This document shows, in pieces, positions 1 through 8,036 of a stretch of 64,000 nt of DNA. Every line of letters starts with the position of its first letter. Within the stretch, counting starts at the first letter, position 1. The DNA lies in assembly GCA_944381495.1 (NCBI GenBank), contig CALWLJ010000007.1, positions 1-64,000 on the forward strand, read 5' to 3'. Source of the DNA: an uncultured Mediterraneibacter sp. (GTDB taxonomy: Bacteria; Bacillota; Clostridia; Lachnospirales; Lachnospiraceae). A program made the translations under genes and the position numbers. A model generated the notes under the pieces. The model had not been told where the DNA came from. It searched no databases and saw nothing but the letters and a program-made list of their open reading frames with translations.

Positions 1-127
1 ATCCGCGGCAGAGCCGCTTCTTCGCGCTGTAGGGCATCCGCCCTATGAAAAGCTCCAGTCTGCCAGCTCCTTGCGTGCAAGCCCGCAAACGCTGCCAGTC
101 TGTATCTTTTCGCACGGCTGACTGGTG
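1..127. other. Intergenic stretch with short hairpins after the V-ATPase K gene
   Basis: No gene is seen here. The stretch lies between the minus-strand K-subunit gene and whatever follows beyond the left edge (expected: another V-ATPase subunit). It contains small perfect hairpins: GCGGC-AGA-GCCGC at 5-17 and TAGGGC-ATCC-GCCCTA at 30-45, plus a repeated CTGCCAG word. It resembles in style the nested hairpin element at 20375-20516. It may be the cut end of such a repeat or an intercistronic structure. Confidence 0.35.
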
Positions 128-562
128 TTACAGGTTTCCGAGTATCATGAAGGAGATGATCAGGCCGTAGAGGCAGACACCTTCGGCAAGTCCTACGAAG
201 ATCAGGGATTTACCAAGGATACTGGAGTCTTCGCTGAGGGCTCCCAGCGCAGCACTGGCGGCGCTGGCTACGGCGATACCGCCTCCGATACAGGAAAGGC
301 CGGTTACGAGAGCTGCCGCGATGTAACCGAGCCCCTCTGCAATGCCTGCTCCGGATGCAGCGGCTTCGGCAGCCTGTGCGTCTGGTCCGCCCAGCATCAT
401 AATGGACGCCAGAGCGAAAGCGCCGAAGAAGAAGAAGGCGTTGACTCCGATAGTGCGTTTATAACGTTTCTTGTTTTTCTCTCCGATCAGATAGTATCCG
501 AAAGGAATAATAATGCTCAGTATCAGTGCTGCGATTAAAATGATTTTGGTTGCTAATGTCAT
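128..562 (-). CDS. atpK: V-type ATPase subunit K (membrane rotor ring)
   Basis: This 144-residue protein is the proteolipid that forms the membrane ring of the V-type ATPase and carries the transported ion. After an N-terminal membrane helix and a short basic loop (residues 1-50) comes a two-helix hairpin. It is rich in Gly/Ala (about 70-110) and is followed by a second helix with the ion-binding glutamate in the motif GLAEGVCLYG near residue 125. Only one hairpin is present, unlike the doubled 16-kDa form of Enterococcus NtpK. A GGAGGG ribosome site precedes the ATG. It lies 12 bp after the I-subunit gene in the same operon. I do not see a clear Na+-ligand glutamine, so ion specificity is left open. 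Confidence 0.9.
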   Translation of the reverse strand: MTLATKIILIAALILSIIIPFGYYLIGEKNKKRYKRTIGVNAFFFFGAFALASIMMLGGPDAQAAEAAASGAGIAEGLGYIAAALVTGLSCIGGGIAVASAASAALGALSEDSSILGKSLIFVGLAEGVCLYGLIISFMILGNL

Positions 563-574
563 GGTAGAACCCTC

Positions 575-2515
575 CTACTTTTTATTCGTTTTCTTTTTGG
601 TATATGGATCAAACGCACGGCCGCTGCCTTTGTAGAAGCGGCTGAACATTTCATAGTATTCCAGACGAAGGACCTGGATGCCTACGATCAGTCCTTCGAA
701 TCCGCATACGAACAGGTTGCCGAATATTACGCCCAGCCAGTTGGGATGTCCGCTCTCCGCTCCGGCCAGCTGCAGCACCACTTCCATGATGGCTGCATGG
801 CTGACGGCGAAAGCGCCGATACGGATGAAGGAGATGGTGTTGGAGAAATAACTCAGCAGCGTCTCAAACATCTCGAAAAATCCCTGGACAAGGAACATGG
901 CCTTGCTTTCCTCCATCTTGTCGGAGCGTTTCTGAATCATCTTTGTCAGCGGCTCCTTGAAGAGGATCAGCAGCAGCGGAACTCCGAACATAACTGCCAT
1001 TACAATCCCTGCAGGAAGCGGGTTGCCTGTCATGAACAGAACAATGGTGATCACAACGGCGGCGTAGAAGATAAGTCCTGCCACACCGTTGGCATCGAAC
1101 CAGGCGCCGCCTACGTCCTTTTCCTTAAAGGCATTGATGATATGAAGCACCATGGCTACCATGATGAGCAGCATTCCGAAGGCAACGGCAACGATAAACA
1201 CGGTGTTTAGCTTGCCGAGGAACGGAAGGGTGGTCATATGGTCGATCGGCCGGATCCACAGAGCCGGGATCACATCTTCGAATCCAAAGATACTTCCGAA
1301 AAGAAAGCCGAATATGGTGGAGAAGATTCCGGCTGTGGCTATAATCCCTGCCAGTGGAGCCTTCTTAAAGTGGTAGATCAGCGCGCCGCCGATCAGAAGC
1401 AGAAGTCCCTGGCCTACATCGCCGAACATGGCTCCGAAGATAAAGGAGTAAGTCAGTCCTACAAATACAGTGGGATCCATTTCATTGTGTGCAGGAAGAC
1501 CGTACATCTGGACGAACATTTCAAATGGTTTGAAGATCTTTGGGTTCTCCAGCTTGGTGGGAGGCTCTCCGAAATAGGCGTCGTGGTCGTCTTCCACTAC
1601 GACGAATACTTTGTCGTCATCCTTTACTTCCTCCAGAAATTTCTCCACGTCGTCTTCGGCCATCCAGCCGCATAAGATGTAGTAGTCCTCCTTATTGTCC
1701 TCCATGCGTGCGGCAAGTTTCCGGACGTCGAAATTATTGCACAGCTCTTCCAGACGGTTCTTTGCCGCCACCAGCTGCGAAGCCCGGTCGGACAACATCT
1801 CGCCGGCCTGTTTATCCAGATCATTGATTTCCAGATTCACCCGTGCAATCTCGCGTTCCAGCGCCTGATAGGCGTAGGCAGGCGTACCTTCGAATTCGTC
1901 CTTCAGTTCGATCCGCTCAAAATGGAGAGAACGGAAGACGGCATCTACTTTCTGCGTTTCAGCAGGAGAGACAAAATAAGCTCCGTAGACAAAGCTCTCG
2001 TCACGTTCGCCTTCCACAAAGATGGCACCCAGATCATCCATCAGATATTTCTGCATTTTCTGGTAAAACTCCACAGCAATGCGGCCAAAACGATATGTGA
2101 TGTAGTGGTAATGCAGAACTTTGTGGAGATCGCAGTCAAGGGGCCGGAAAGGCGCGATGATAAGCTGCTTTGCACGAAGCTCTTCGGTTTTTTTCTTTAA
2201 TTTTTCTTTTTTCTCCTGAAGTGACTGATAGTCTTCATTTGCCTTGCGTACTACCTCGAACATATCATCCAGACCAAGGGTGGTGTCAGGAGTCACTTCA
2301 TCGGCATTCGGGAGATATCCTACGAACTCGGCCGCTTTGTTCAGTGCGTCCCGGTATGGGTTGATCTCCACGAAAGGTCTTAAGTTGTCTACGGTCTTCA
2401 GTTCGGACAGAGCAGACTCAAGCTGTATCTCATAGCGGGAGAGGTACAGGTCTGTTACACGGTCAATGTCGTTTCTGGGACCGGAGATATTGATAAATTT
2501 CATTTTTACGATCAT
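575..2515 (-). CDS. atpI: V-type ATPase subunit I (stator membrane subunit)
   Basis: This 646-residue protein is the large stator subunit that forms the ion half-channels next to the K ring. It corresponds to NtpI and the eukaryotic a subunit. Residues 1-320 are hydrophilic with coiled-coil stretches (about 90-120 and 215-265). Residues 345-620 are strongly hydrophobic with about seven membrane helices, including the family-typical FGAMFGDVGQGLLL segment and the NTISFIRIGAFAVSHAAI segment that carries the conserved arginine. Its ATG overlaps the stop of the C-subunit gene (ATGA), so translation is probably coupled. Length is normal for bacterial NtpI. Confidence 0.95.
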   Translation of the reverse strand: MIVKMKFINISGPRNDIDRVTDLYLSRYEIQLESALSELKTVDNLRPFVEINPYRDALNKAAEFVGYLPNADEVTPDTTLGLDDMFEVVRKANEDYQSLQEKKEKLKKKTEELRAKQLIIAPFRPLDCDLHKVLHYHYITYRFGRIAVEFYQKMQKYLMDDLGAIFVEGERDESFVYGAYFVSPAETQKVDAVFRSLHFERIELKDEFEGTPAYAYQALEREIARVNLEINDLDKQAGEMLSDRASQLVAAKNRLEELCNNFDVRKLAARMEDNKEDYYILCGWMAEDDVEKFLEEVKDDDKVFVVVEDDHDAYFGEPPTKLENPKIFKPFEMFVQMYGLPAHNEMDPTVFVGLTYSFIFGAMFGDVGQGLLLLIGGALIYHFKKAPLAGIIATAGIFSTIFGFLFGSIFGFEDVIPALWIRPIDHMTTLPFLGKLNTVFIVAVAFGMLLIMVAMVLHIINAFKEKDVGGAWFDANGVAGLIFYAAVVITIVLFMTGNPLPAGIVMAVMFGVPLLLILFKEPLTKMIQKRSDKMEESKAMFLVQGFFEMFETLLSYFSNTISFIRIGAFAVSHAAIMEVVLQLAGAESGHPNWLGVIFGNLFVCGFEGLIVGIQVLRLEYYEMFSRFYKGSGRAFDPYTKKKTNKK

Positions 2516-3558
2516 TGGGTTCTACCTCCAACGTACGCCAGCGTCTCGCCGGGAGTCAGACTGTAACGTATGCATTCCATGGCGGTCGTCAGCTTTTTGA
2601 TCTCTTCCTCCTTCAGAAAGAGGTATGTGTTGACTGCGGCGATCGAATAGGGATTGCGCCGCCGGTCTATCGTATACAGGTGATGCAGGCAGTCCGCATA
2701 CATCTGTTCTATCGTCAGATCCTGCCGGAAATTGTAATGGCGGGAGTAGGAAGTCCTGCCTACTACAGCCTGGAACTCTTCCAGCCCCGGAGCCTCTACC
2801 ATCTCCTTGACGAGATCTGTCGAAATCTTGTAATGAATGGGAATGAGCAGCAGATAAATATCCGCCGGCTTCATATTGTAATATTTTTTGGCCCGGTAGA
2901 TCCACTGCATGTTGAGCAGATCAATCTTAGAGCCGCAGTCCCGTTTGAAAAGTTCGAGATCATCCTTTTTCAGAACCTTTTTCTGCTGACGCCAGACTGA
3001 TGTGAAATAATACAGGTCAAGGGTCAGATCATAATCATACAGTGTTACGTTCTGATTGTCCTTCAGCTTTTTCAGCGGAGCATAATACTCAGTACCCTTC
3101 AAATTTTCAATCAGTTCATCTGTAGTCCTTGAAGTGATCAGCTTCTCAATGGATATCTGCGAGTACCGGTCGAAAAAAGGCTTTTTGTAATTCAGGTCAA
3201 AAGGCTGCCGGTAATGATTGATCACGATCCTGAGACAGTAGTTGATCAGATTGATTTCGTAGGACTTCATGATCAGCTTCATAAAACGGCGCTGTTTCTG
3301 CCCGCAGAAGCGGTAAATCTTCGTATAATCGTGATACAGCGACTGGATCAGGACTTTCTCTATATTTCCTCTGTGGATCTGGTCGTCTTCAAGCGTATTC
3401 AGAACCTCGGAGTAAGCTGAATTCCTCTTGAGATAATCCACAATCTCAGGGACGCTGCCCAGAGCGGCGATGGCCTCAAACTGTTCTGGAGTGAGCAGCT
3501 TGCCCTCCATGGCCCGGATCTTGGTCACGATCCCGCTGTAAGCAAGTAAATTTCCCAT
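2512..3558 (-). CDS. atpC: V-type ATPase subunit C (central stalk/ring connector, d-type)
   Basis: This 348-residue, mostly alpha-helical soluble protein matches the V-type ATPase C/d subunit, which caps the K ring and links it to the central shaft. It starts MGNLLAYSGIVTKIRAMEGKLL, typical of the family, and the length is normal. It starts 3 bp after the end of the G/H gene and its stop codon overlaps the start of the I gene. The whole G/H-C-I-K set therefore reads as one transcript. The V-type gene symbol used here follows NtpC naming and should not be confused with F-type AtpC. Confidence 0.88.
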   Translation of the reverse strand: MGNLLAYSGIVTKIRAMEGKLLTPEQFEAIAALGSVPEIVDYLKRNSAYSEVLNTLEDDQIHRGNIEKVLIQSLYHDYTKIYRFCGQKQRRFMKLIMKSYEINLINYCLRIVINHYRQPFDLNYKKPFFDRYSQISIEKLITSRTTDELIENLKGTEYYAPLKKLKDNQNVTLYDYDLTLDLYYFTSVWRQQKKVLKKDDLELFKRDCGSKIDLLNMQWIYRAKKYYNMKPADIYLLLIPIHYKISTDLVKEMVEAPGLEEFQAVVGRTSYSRHYNFRQDLTIEQMYADCLHHLYTIDRRRNPYSIAAVNTYLFLKEEEIKKLTTAMECIRYSLTPGETLAYVGGRTQ

Positions 3559-3561
3559 AGG

Positions 3562-3873
3562 CTACACCTCGGTGATACGTCTTAAGATTTCCCTGGCGTA
3601 TTCGGTATGCTTTTCTTCATATTCCTTCTGCAGAGCTTCTATGGAAGCGGTATTCTCCCCGCTCTGCGTATCAAGAGTCCGGGCGGTGTCCTTCTCCAGC
3701 TGTTCCCGAATCGCCTGAATACGGGCCTGCGTATCCGCCTCAAGAGCCGCGTCAAAGTCTCTGCGCTTTTTGTCATATTCGCTGTCGAGCACGGCTTTCT
3801 GGTCTTCAGCGTGCGCTACAATCGCTGAGGCTGCATCTTCAATTTCCGTCAATTTGTTTATAATAGAGTCCAT
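3562..3873 (-). CDS. V-type ATPase subunit G/H (peripheral stalk)
   Basis: This 103-residue protein is almost entirely a charged coiled coil: long heptad-like stretches of Glu, Lys, Arg and Ala with no hydrophobic core segment. First position in a V-type ATPase operon and this composition identify it as the peripheral stalk G/H-type subunit, which pairs with subunit E to hold the catalytic head still. A GAGGAGG ribosome site precedes the start. Coiled-coil stalk subunits diverge strongly, so the call depends on context as much as on sequence. Confidence 0.82.
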   Translation of the reverse strand: MDSIINKLTEIEDAASAIVAHAEDQKAVLDSEYDKKRRDFDAALEADTQARIQAIREQLEKDTARTLDTQSGENTASIEALQKEYEEKHTEYAREILRRITEV

Positions 3874-3912
3874 ATAGCGCCTCCTCTTTGTGAGAAAATC
3901 ATAATATACTAT

Positions 3913-3940
3913 ATCATAACACCTTTTAAAGAAAATGCAA
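3913..3940 (-). promoter_or_regulatory. Promoter of the V-ATPase operon
   Basis: On the minus strand TTGCAT (3940-3935) is followed after 16 bp by TATGAT (3918-3913), a good sigma-A type promoter about 40 bp before the G/H gene start. Confidence 0.6.
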
Positions 3941-3955
3941 GTTAAGATTCGTTAA

Positions 3956-4064
3956 GATTGGGGACGTAGTAAAATGCGATTTTACTACGTCCCCAATCGC
4001 AATTCAGTGTGTCCCAAATCGAATTTCACTATGTCCCAAATTGAGTTTTGACCTGTCCCTTTTT
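3956..4064. repeat. Perfect 20-bp palindrome with degenerate tandem copies of its arm
   Basis: A perfect 20-bp stem (3956-3975 with 3979-3998, loop GCG) built on the words GGGGACGTAGT and ACTACGTCCCC lies between the divergent V-ATPase and trmB genes. It is followed by three degraded copies of the right arm at about 4001-4020, 4022-4042 and 4046-4064. Each copy keeps a GTCCC core at a spacing of about 21-23 bp. This looks like a decayed short palindromic repeat array; a bidirectional terminator role is possible but no gene ends here. Confidence 0.7.
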
Positions 4065-4081
4065 GCGTGGTATGATGGAAA

Positions 4082-4102
4082 AGGCTGGTTTCGGGCCAGC
4101 CT
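4082..4102 (+). promoter_or_regulatory. Leader hairpin before trmB
   Basis: AGGCTGG-TTTCGGG-CCAGCCT forms a 7-bp stem with a 7-nt loop 36 bp upstream of trmB. There is no following T-run, so it is not a terminator. It may stabilise the transcript. Confidence 0.3.
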
Positions 4103-4138
4103 ATTAACGATATTTGCGCAAAACGGGGAGGACTATAT

Positions 4139-4789
4139 ATGCGTCTTAGAAATATACCAAGAGCAGAGGGGACAGTTCAGGCTCACAAAACGGTGATCAA
4201 ACGTCCGGAAGACCAGAGGGGATGCTGGAGACAGGTGTTCGGGAATAAGAATCCGCTCTATATCGAGATTGGGATGGGAAAGGGGCAGTTTATCCTGAAT
4301 ATGGCGGCGAAGTACCCTGATATTAATTTCGTCGGGATAGAGCGGTATACGAGCGTGCTGCTGAGAGCAGTGGAGAAGTTTGATACGGAGGAGTTCAGGG
4401 AACTAAAAAATGTAAGATTTGTCTGTATGGATGCCCGAAATGTGGAAGATGTCTTTGCGCCCGTCGAGGTGGACAGGATATACCTGAACTTTTCTGATCC
4501 CTGGCCCAAGGCAAGGCACGCCAGGAGACGTCTGACATCCACAGAATTTCTGGCAAGATATGAGAGGATACTTGTGGAGTCAGGGCATGTGGAATTCAAG
4601 ACGGATAATACGGAGCTTTTTAACTTTTCACTGGAGCAGGTAAAGGAAGCCGGCTGGGCACTGGAGAGCTTTACCTATGACTTGCATCATAATGAAGAAA
4701 TGAACAGGGATAACATTATGACAGAGTATGAAGAGAAATTTTCGAAAAAAGGAAATCCGATCAATAAATTGATTGCAGTTAGAAAATAG
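4139..4789 (+). CDS. trmB: tRNA (guanine-N7)-methyltransferase TrmB
   Basis: This 216-residue SAM-dependent methyltransferase makes m7G46 in the variable loop of tRNAs. The Rossmann-type SAM motif EIGMGKGQFIL lies at about residue 43, and the family-specific YLNFSDPWPKARHARRR segment lies at about 116-133. The C-terminal part contains FKTDN, also typical. Length is normal for bacterial TrmB, and a GGGGAGG ribosome site lies 9 bp before the ATG. It is a single-gene unit upstream of a tRNA gene. Confidence 0.95.
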   Translation: MRLRNIPRAEGTVQAHKTVIKRPEDQRGCWRQVFGNKNPLYIEIGMGKGQFILNMAAKYPDINFVGIERYTSVLLRAVEKFDTEEFRELKNVRFVCMDARNVEDVFAPVEVDRIYLNFSDPWPKARHARRRLTSTEFLARYERILVESGHVEFKTDNTELFNFSLEQVKEAGWALESFTYDLHHNEEMNRDNIMTEYEEKFSKKGNPINKLIAVRK

Positions 4790-4880
4790 TGTGTCTCAGA
4801 GGAACGTTTTCCATTACCGGGCATATAGTAGTAAAAACTGCCAGGGGCAGAACCTGGATATGTCCGGAGGAAAATAGAAA

Positions 4881-5051
4881 ATGAGAAGATGCTGGAAGTC
4901 ATGTCTGGGGCAGATATTTTACTGTAATCCCCGCCTGAACAGGAAGCTGCTGTGCATCAGCAGCTCCTTCGATGAGGTGTGCAAAATACTGAATGCAGAC
5001 ATTTGTCATGAAAAAAACAGAAAAAAAGACAATTGTCGAAGAAAAAAATAA
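4881..5051 (+). CDS. Possible Cys-rich micro-protein (56 aa)
   Basis: An ATG at 4881 preceded by CCGGAGG (10-bp spacing) opens a 56-codon frame ending at TAA 5049-5051. The product would be basic, with seven cysteines (residues 4, 8, 15, 25, 34, 42, 52) and a very Lys/Arg-rich tail. I recognise no family. The good ribosome site and short gap after trmB argue for it. The A-rich 3' end, which generates the lysines, and the lack of a known relative argue against. Treat as hypothetical. Confidence 0.3.
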   Translation: MRRCWKSCLGQIFYCNPRLNRKLLCISSSFDEVCKILNADICHEKNRKKDNCRRKK

Positions 5052-5060
5052 AAAAAGTAC

Positions 5061-5089
5061 TTGCATTTCTTCGAATACTGTTATATAAT
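5061..5089 (+). promoter_or_regulatory. Promoter of tRNA-Lys
   Basis: TTGCAT (5061-5066), a 17-bp spacer and a consensus TATAAT (5084-5089) lie 43 bp upstream of the tRNA. Confidence 0.8.
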
Positions 5090-5132
5090 AACCCTTGCGT
5101 CAGGGAGAAAACCTTACGAAACAAAAGAAAAT

Positions 5133-5205
5133 GCGCGATTAGCTCAGCTGGCAGAGCACCTGACTCTTAATCAGGGTGTCCAGGGTTCGAACCCCTGATC
5201 GCGCA
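5133..5205 (+). tRNA. tRNA-Lys (anticodon CTT)
   Basis: The 73-nt cloverleaf has acceptor arms GCGCGAT and ATCGCGC, a D-arm AGCTCAGCTGGCAGAGC, and an anticodon stem CCTGA/TCAGG with loop CTCTTAA (anticodon CTT). The T-arm has GTTCGAA. The discriminator base is A and CCA is not encoded. It has its own promoter upstream and a terminator just downstream. Confidence 0.97.
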
Positions 5206-5236
5206 CTTGAAAATCGCTGTTTTTGCGGACATTGTG

Positions 5237-5260
5237 AGCCGCGGGGACGGCGGTTTTTTT
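5237..5260 (+). terminator. Intrinsic terminator of tRNA-Lys
   Basis: CCGC-GGGGACG-GCGG hairpin (5239-5253) followed by seven T residues, 32 bp after the tRNA. Confidence 0.75.
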
Positions 5261-5285
5261 GTGTGCAGTAATTGAACAACGGGGG

Positions 5286-5359
5286 ACAGGAAGAAAGAAC
5301 CAGAGGGATGTTTACATTTTTCTGGTTCTTTCTTCCTGTTCTTATGTGGCGAAAGCCAC
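5286..5359. repeat. 19-bp perfect purine/pyrimidine hairpin plus GNRA hairpin
   Basis: A perfect 19-bp stem with an all-but-pure purine left arm (5286-5304) and pyrimidine right arm (5321-5339), with a 16-nt loop, is followed 6 bp later by GTGGC-GAAA-GCCAC (5346-5359), a stem closed by a GNRA tetraloop. It sits upstream of the NlpC/P60 gene and after the tRNA terminator. It could be a 5'-leader structure or a mobile palindrome; no T-run follows. Confidence 0.55.
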
Positions 5360-5503
5360 GGACCTCAAATGTGAATCCTCTGTGAAAATACCGTGAATTT
5401 GCCGGTCTGAAACTTTTTTTGTGTTATACTTACCCACAGTGTAACAGGATGCAAATGTTTTTTGCAGAGAAAACAGCTGTAAATTACGAAAGAAGGAGAA
5501 AAA

Positions 5504-6802
5504 ATGAATCGGATCAGACGACTGGCCGGGATGATTACGGCGGCTGCGATGGTTCCATGTGTTATGGGGACCACAGTTTTTGCGGCTCCGTCCACGGATG
5601 AGCTGAAAGCACAGAAAGCCGAGGCGCAGCAGGAAGCGGAAAGCCTCCAGAAGCAGCTTACAGAGCTTTTAAATAAAGTGGGAGAGATGGAGGAACAGCT
5701 TATTGAGACCGGAGAGAAGATCACGGAAACAGAGGCAGATCTTGAGACGGCTCAGGCGAAAGCAGAAGATCAGTATGCGAAAATGAAGCTGCGCATTAAG
5801 TACATGTATGAAGACGGTGGCACAGATCTTTTTGGAGTGCTTTTGTCATCTGAAAATTTTTCTGATTTTCTGAATCAGGCCGAATACATAAGTAATGTAA
5901 ATTCGTATGACAGGCAGAAGCTGAATGAATTGAAAGAAACCAAGGAAAAGATTGCCGCATTAAAAGAGACGCTGGAGACAGAACAGACGAATCTTGAAAA
6001 GATGCAGAAAGAATATCAGGCAGAGGAAGACAGTGTTAATGAAGAGCTGGAAGAAAAAAGCAAAAAAATAGATAACTTTGATGTACAGATCCAGGCGGCT
6101 GCAGAAGCAGCGGCGGCGGAAGCAGAGGCAAGGGCTGAAGAGGAAGCTCAGGCGGGGGATCCCGGGGAAGGCACGACCGGAAAACGGAGTACAGATGCTG
6201 CGGACGTTCCCTCAAATGGATCTTCTTCTGGCAGTCAGACCAGTGGGAACACAGGCGGCTCTTCAGGAACCAGTTCGTCAGGAAGCGGAAATTCAGGCAG
6301 CAGTTCTTCAGGAACCAGTTCTTCCGGCAGCAGCTCATCCAGCAGCAGCTCGTCGGGAAGCGGTTCATCAGGAAGCGGCTCGTCGGGAAGCGGTTCATCA
6401 GGAAGCAGCTCGTCGGGCAGCAGTTCTTCAGGGAACAGTTCTTCCGGCAACGGTTCATATGGAACGAATACCTCTGCGGCACAGAAGATTGTAGCAGCTG
6501 CTTACAGTCAGCTGGGGGTTCCATATGTGTATGGCGGAACGACTCCGGGAGTAGGACTGGACTGTTCCGGTCTGGTTCAGTATTGTTATGCGGCGGCGGG
6601 AATTTCGCTTCCAAGGACTTCGACGGCGCAGGGCGGATCAGGAATTGCTGTTACGGATCCTCAGCCTGGAGATATTGTATGCTATAGTGGTCATGTTGGA
6701 ATTTATATCGGAAATGGACAGATGATCCATGCACCGCAGACAGGCGATGTCGTTAAGATTGCTGACGTATATGGATCGCCCTGGTACAGGCGATGCTGGT
6801 AA
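5504..6802 (+). CDS. Secreted NlpC/P60 peptidoglycan hydrolase with coiled coil and Ser/Gly linker
   Basis: This 432-residue exported cell-wall endopeptidase probably cuts stem peptides (gamma-D-Glu bonds). A signal peptide (residues 1-28, cleavage after VFA-A) is followed by a PcsB/CwlO-like coiled coil (about 30-205), a low-complexity Ser/Gly linker (about 235-320) and a C-terminal NlpC/P60 domain. The catalytic residues are visible: Cys354 in LDCSGLV, His397 in GHVGIYIG and His409 in MIHAP. A GAAGGAG ribosome site precedes the ATG. The coiled coil suggests control by an FtsEX-like partner or self-inhibition, as in CwlO-type enzymes. It is a single-gene unit with a strong terminator. Confidence 0.93.
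   Translation: MNRIRRLAGMITAAAMVPCVMGTTVFAAPSTDELKAQKAEAQQEAESLQKQLTELLNKVGEMEEQLIETGEKITETEADLETAQAKAEDQYAKMKLRIKYMYEDGGTDLFGVLLSSENFSDFLNQAEYISNVNSYDRQKLNELKETKEKIAALKETLETEQTNLEKMQKEYQAEEDSVNEELEEKSKKIDNFDVQIQAAAEAAAAEAEARAEEEAQAGDPGEGTTGKRSTDAADVPSNGSSSGSQTSGNTGGSSGTSSSGSGNSGSSSSGTSSSGSSSSSSSSSGSGSSGSGSSGSGSSGSSSSGSSSSGNSSSGNGSYGTNTSAAQKIVAAAYSQLGVPYVYGGTTPGVGLDCSGLVQYCYAAAGISLPRTSTAQGGSGIAVTDPQPGDIVCYSGHVGIYIGNGQMIHAPQTGDVVKIADVYGSPWYRRCW
6349..6406 (+). repeat. Tandem 30-bp repeat in the Ser/Gly linker
   Basis: Two copies with 28 identical bases (6349-6376 and 6379-6406), period 30 bp, sit inside the Ser/Gly linker of the NlpC/P60 gene. They are flanked by shorter imperfect copies. Such exact in-frame repeats allow linker length change by slippage. 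Confidence 0.75.
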
Positions 6803-6839
6803 ACGATAGAGAGATTAATTTTATATTTGTATTTTAAAT

Positions 6840-6921
6840 AAAGCAGAAGAATCTGACGGAAGTTGATCCGGAGTCTTTTTATGGGAAGTCCGGAGAGAAT
6901 GCCAGTTCTTCTGCTTTTTAT
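6840..6921. terminator. Bidirectional terminator between NlpC/P60 and GT8 genes
   Basis: AAAGCAGAAGAA (6840-6851) pairs perfectly with TTCTTCTGCTTT (6906-6917), with an inner CCGGA/TCCGG stem. A T-run follows on the plus strand and an A-rich left flank serves the minus strand, matching the convergent genes on either side. Confidence 0.75.
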
Positions 6922-6941
6922 GTCAGCATATATTTAAAGTT

Positions 6942-7784
6942 TTACAGAGCCTGTCTGGATGACAGGATGCGCTCTGTCAGGTGCATGTAATGTTTATACA
7001 GTATGCCGAAGCGATGAATATATCCGGACTGCCAGGGTTTTGATCTGCCGCAGAAATGGAGTACTGCCGTCTGAGCCATTACCTGGTCCATGTTGCAGAC
7101 CCCTGCGCTGCGGAGCAGATAGTTGTTGTAGTTCCGTGCATCGTAGTTCCAGAGAAAATCATCAATCTCGAGAGTACGGCTGCCGTACATGGCGTTCAGC
7201 ATATCCTGATCCGGAAGGAGAAGTTCTCTTGCGTGTTCTTCAGCATATCGGAAAACTTCCTCTGGTATGATCTCCTGTCTTCCTCGATCCAGATCCATCA
7301 GGAGTACGCCGGAATTGAAATAAGGATGGTCGGTTCCCAGACGGACCTGGTTGATATTATTTGCCAGTTCAGTTTTCCCTGTATGAGCTGCTGCGGCGAG
7401 GATATTGCCCTGCAGATCTGTTTCCCACAGCGGACGGAGCGGGTTGATGACCAGGGTGTCCGGGTCCAGATACAGGATCCTGTGTACACTGTCCGGCAGG
7501 AGATGGGGCGCCAGGAGACGGTAGTACATTTCCTGGGGATACTGGCGGGTGACGGGCGCGTTTTCGAAATAGGAAGGATCAATCTTCAGGGGTGAGAGCT
7601 GAAAGCTGAACAAGCTGCACTGTTCCTGTATTTTATCCAGCCATGTCTGAGAAATACCGCTGTGGATCAGCCATATATCGAAAGATTCGCCGGGATTATT
7701 GATGTGAAGTGACGTAAGCAGGACCTGAAGCCGGGGCATATAATTATCGTCCAGTGTTACCAGCAGATTTATTTTATCATCCAT
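6942..7784 (-). CDS. Glycosyltransferase family 8 protein
   Basis: This 280-residue retaining glycosyltransferase of the GT8 (LgtC-like) fold transfers a sugar from a nucleotide donor, probably for cell-surface glycans. The metal-binding DPD motif is Asp107-x-Asp109 in LYLDPDTLV. The C-terminal HFCGRSKPW block that contacts the donor is also present. The start was set at 7784 because GGAGG lies 8 bp upstream and the protein then begins MDDKINLLVTLDDNY, typical of the family; the longer frame to 7892 adds an unrelated tail. It stands alone, so the acceptor cannot be inferred. Confidence 0.88.
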   Translation of the reverse strand: MDDKINLLVTLDDNYMPRLQVLLTSLHINNPGESFDIWLIHSGISQTWLDKIQEQCSLFSFQLSPLKIDPSYFENAPVTRQYPQEMYYRLLAPHLLPDSVHRILYLDPDTLVINPLRPLWETDLQGNILAAAAHTGKTELANNINQVRLGTDHPYFNSGVLLMDLDRGRQEIIPEEVFRYAEEHARELLLPDQDMLNAMYGSRTLEIDDFLWNYDARNYNNYLLRSAGVCNMDQVMAQTAVLHFCGRSKPWQSGYIHRFGILYKHYMHLTERILSSRQAL

Positions 7785-7982
7785 TTTATTTTCCTCCATG
7801 TGATCAAAGATTGCTCCCGCATTTGTGAATTTATCTGTGCCAATTGATGCAGAATAGAAATATATAGGATATGCTGCATTTCCCGGGAGCATATAACAGA
7901 CACTACTATATTACCAGTATATATGAAGTTTACCAACTGATAATTAAAGAAACATGTAATTACATTTTGGAAAATCTGTCAT

Positions 7983-8008
7983 AAAAAACAGGGGGCGGCG
8001 CCCCCTGT
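7983..8008 (-). terminator. Terminator of the DUF308 gene
   Basis: ACAGGGGGC-GGC-GCCCCCTGT (7988-8008) is followed on the minus strand by a run of T (7987-7983). It lies 28 bp past the stop of the minus-strand membrane-protein gene. Confidence 0.85.
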
Positions 8009-8036
8009 CTGTAATCGGTAATATAGAGCTGCTTGA

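Noticed and set aside
4114-4121. TTGCGCAA octamer upstream of trmB, identical to the galactan operator half
   Set aside because: Single octamer without a partner at 9 or 20 bp and before an unrelated housekeeping gene; chance is the simpler explanation.
6036-6614. Frames in other readings of the Ser/Gly linker (Pro/Leu/Glu-rich)
   Set aside because: Products of the low-complexity repeat read in the wrong frame.
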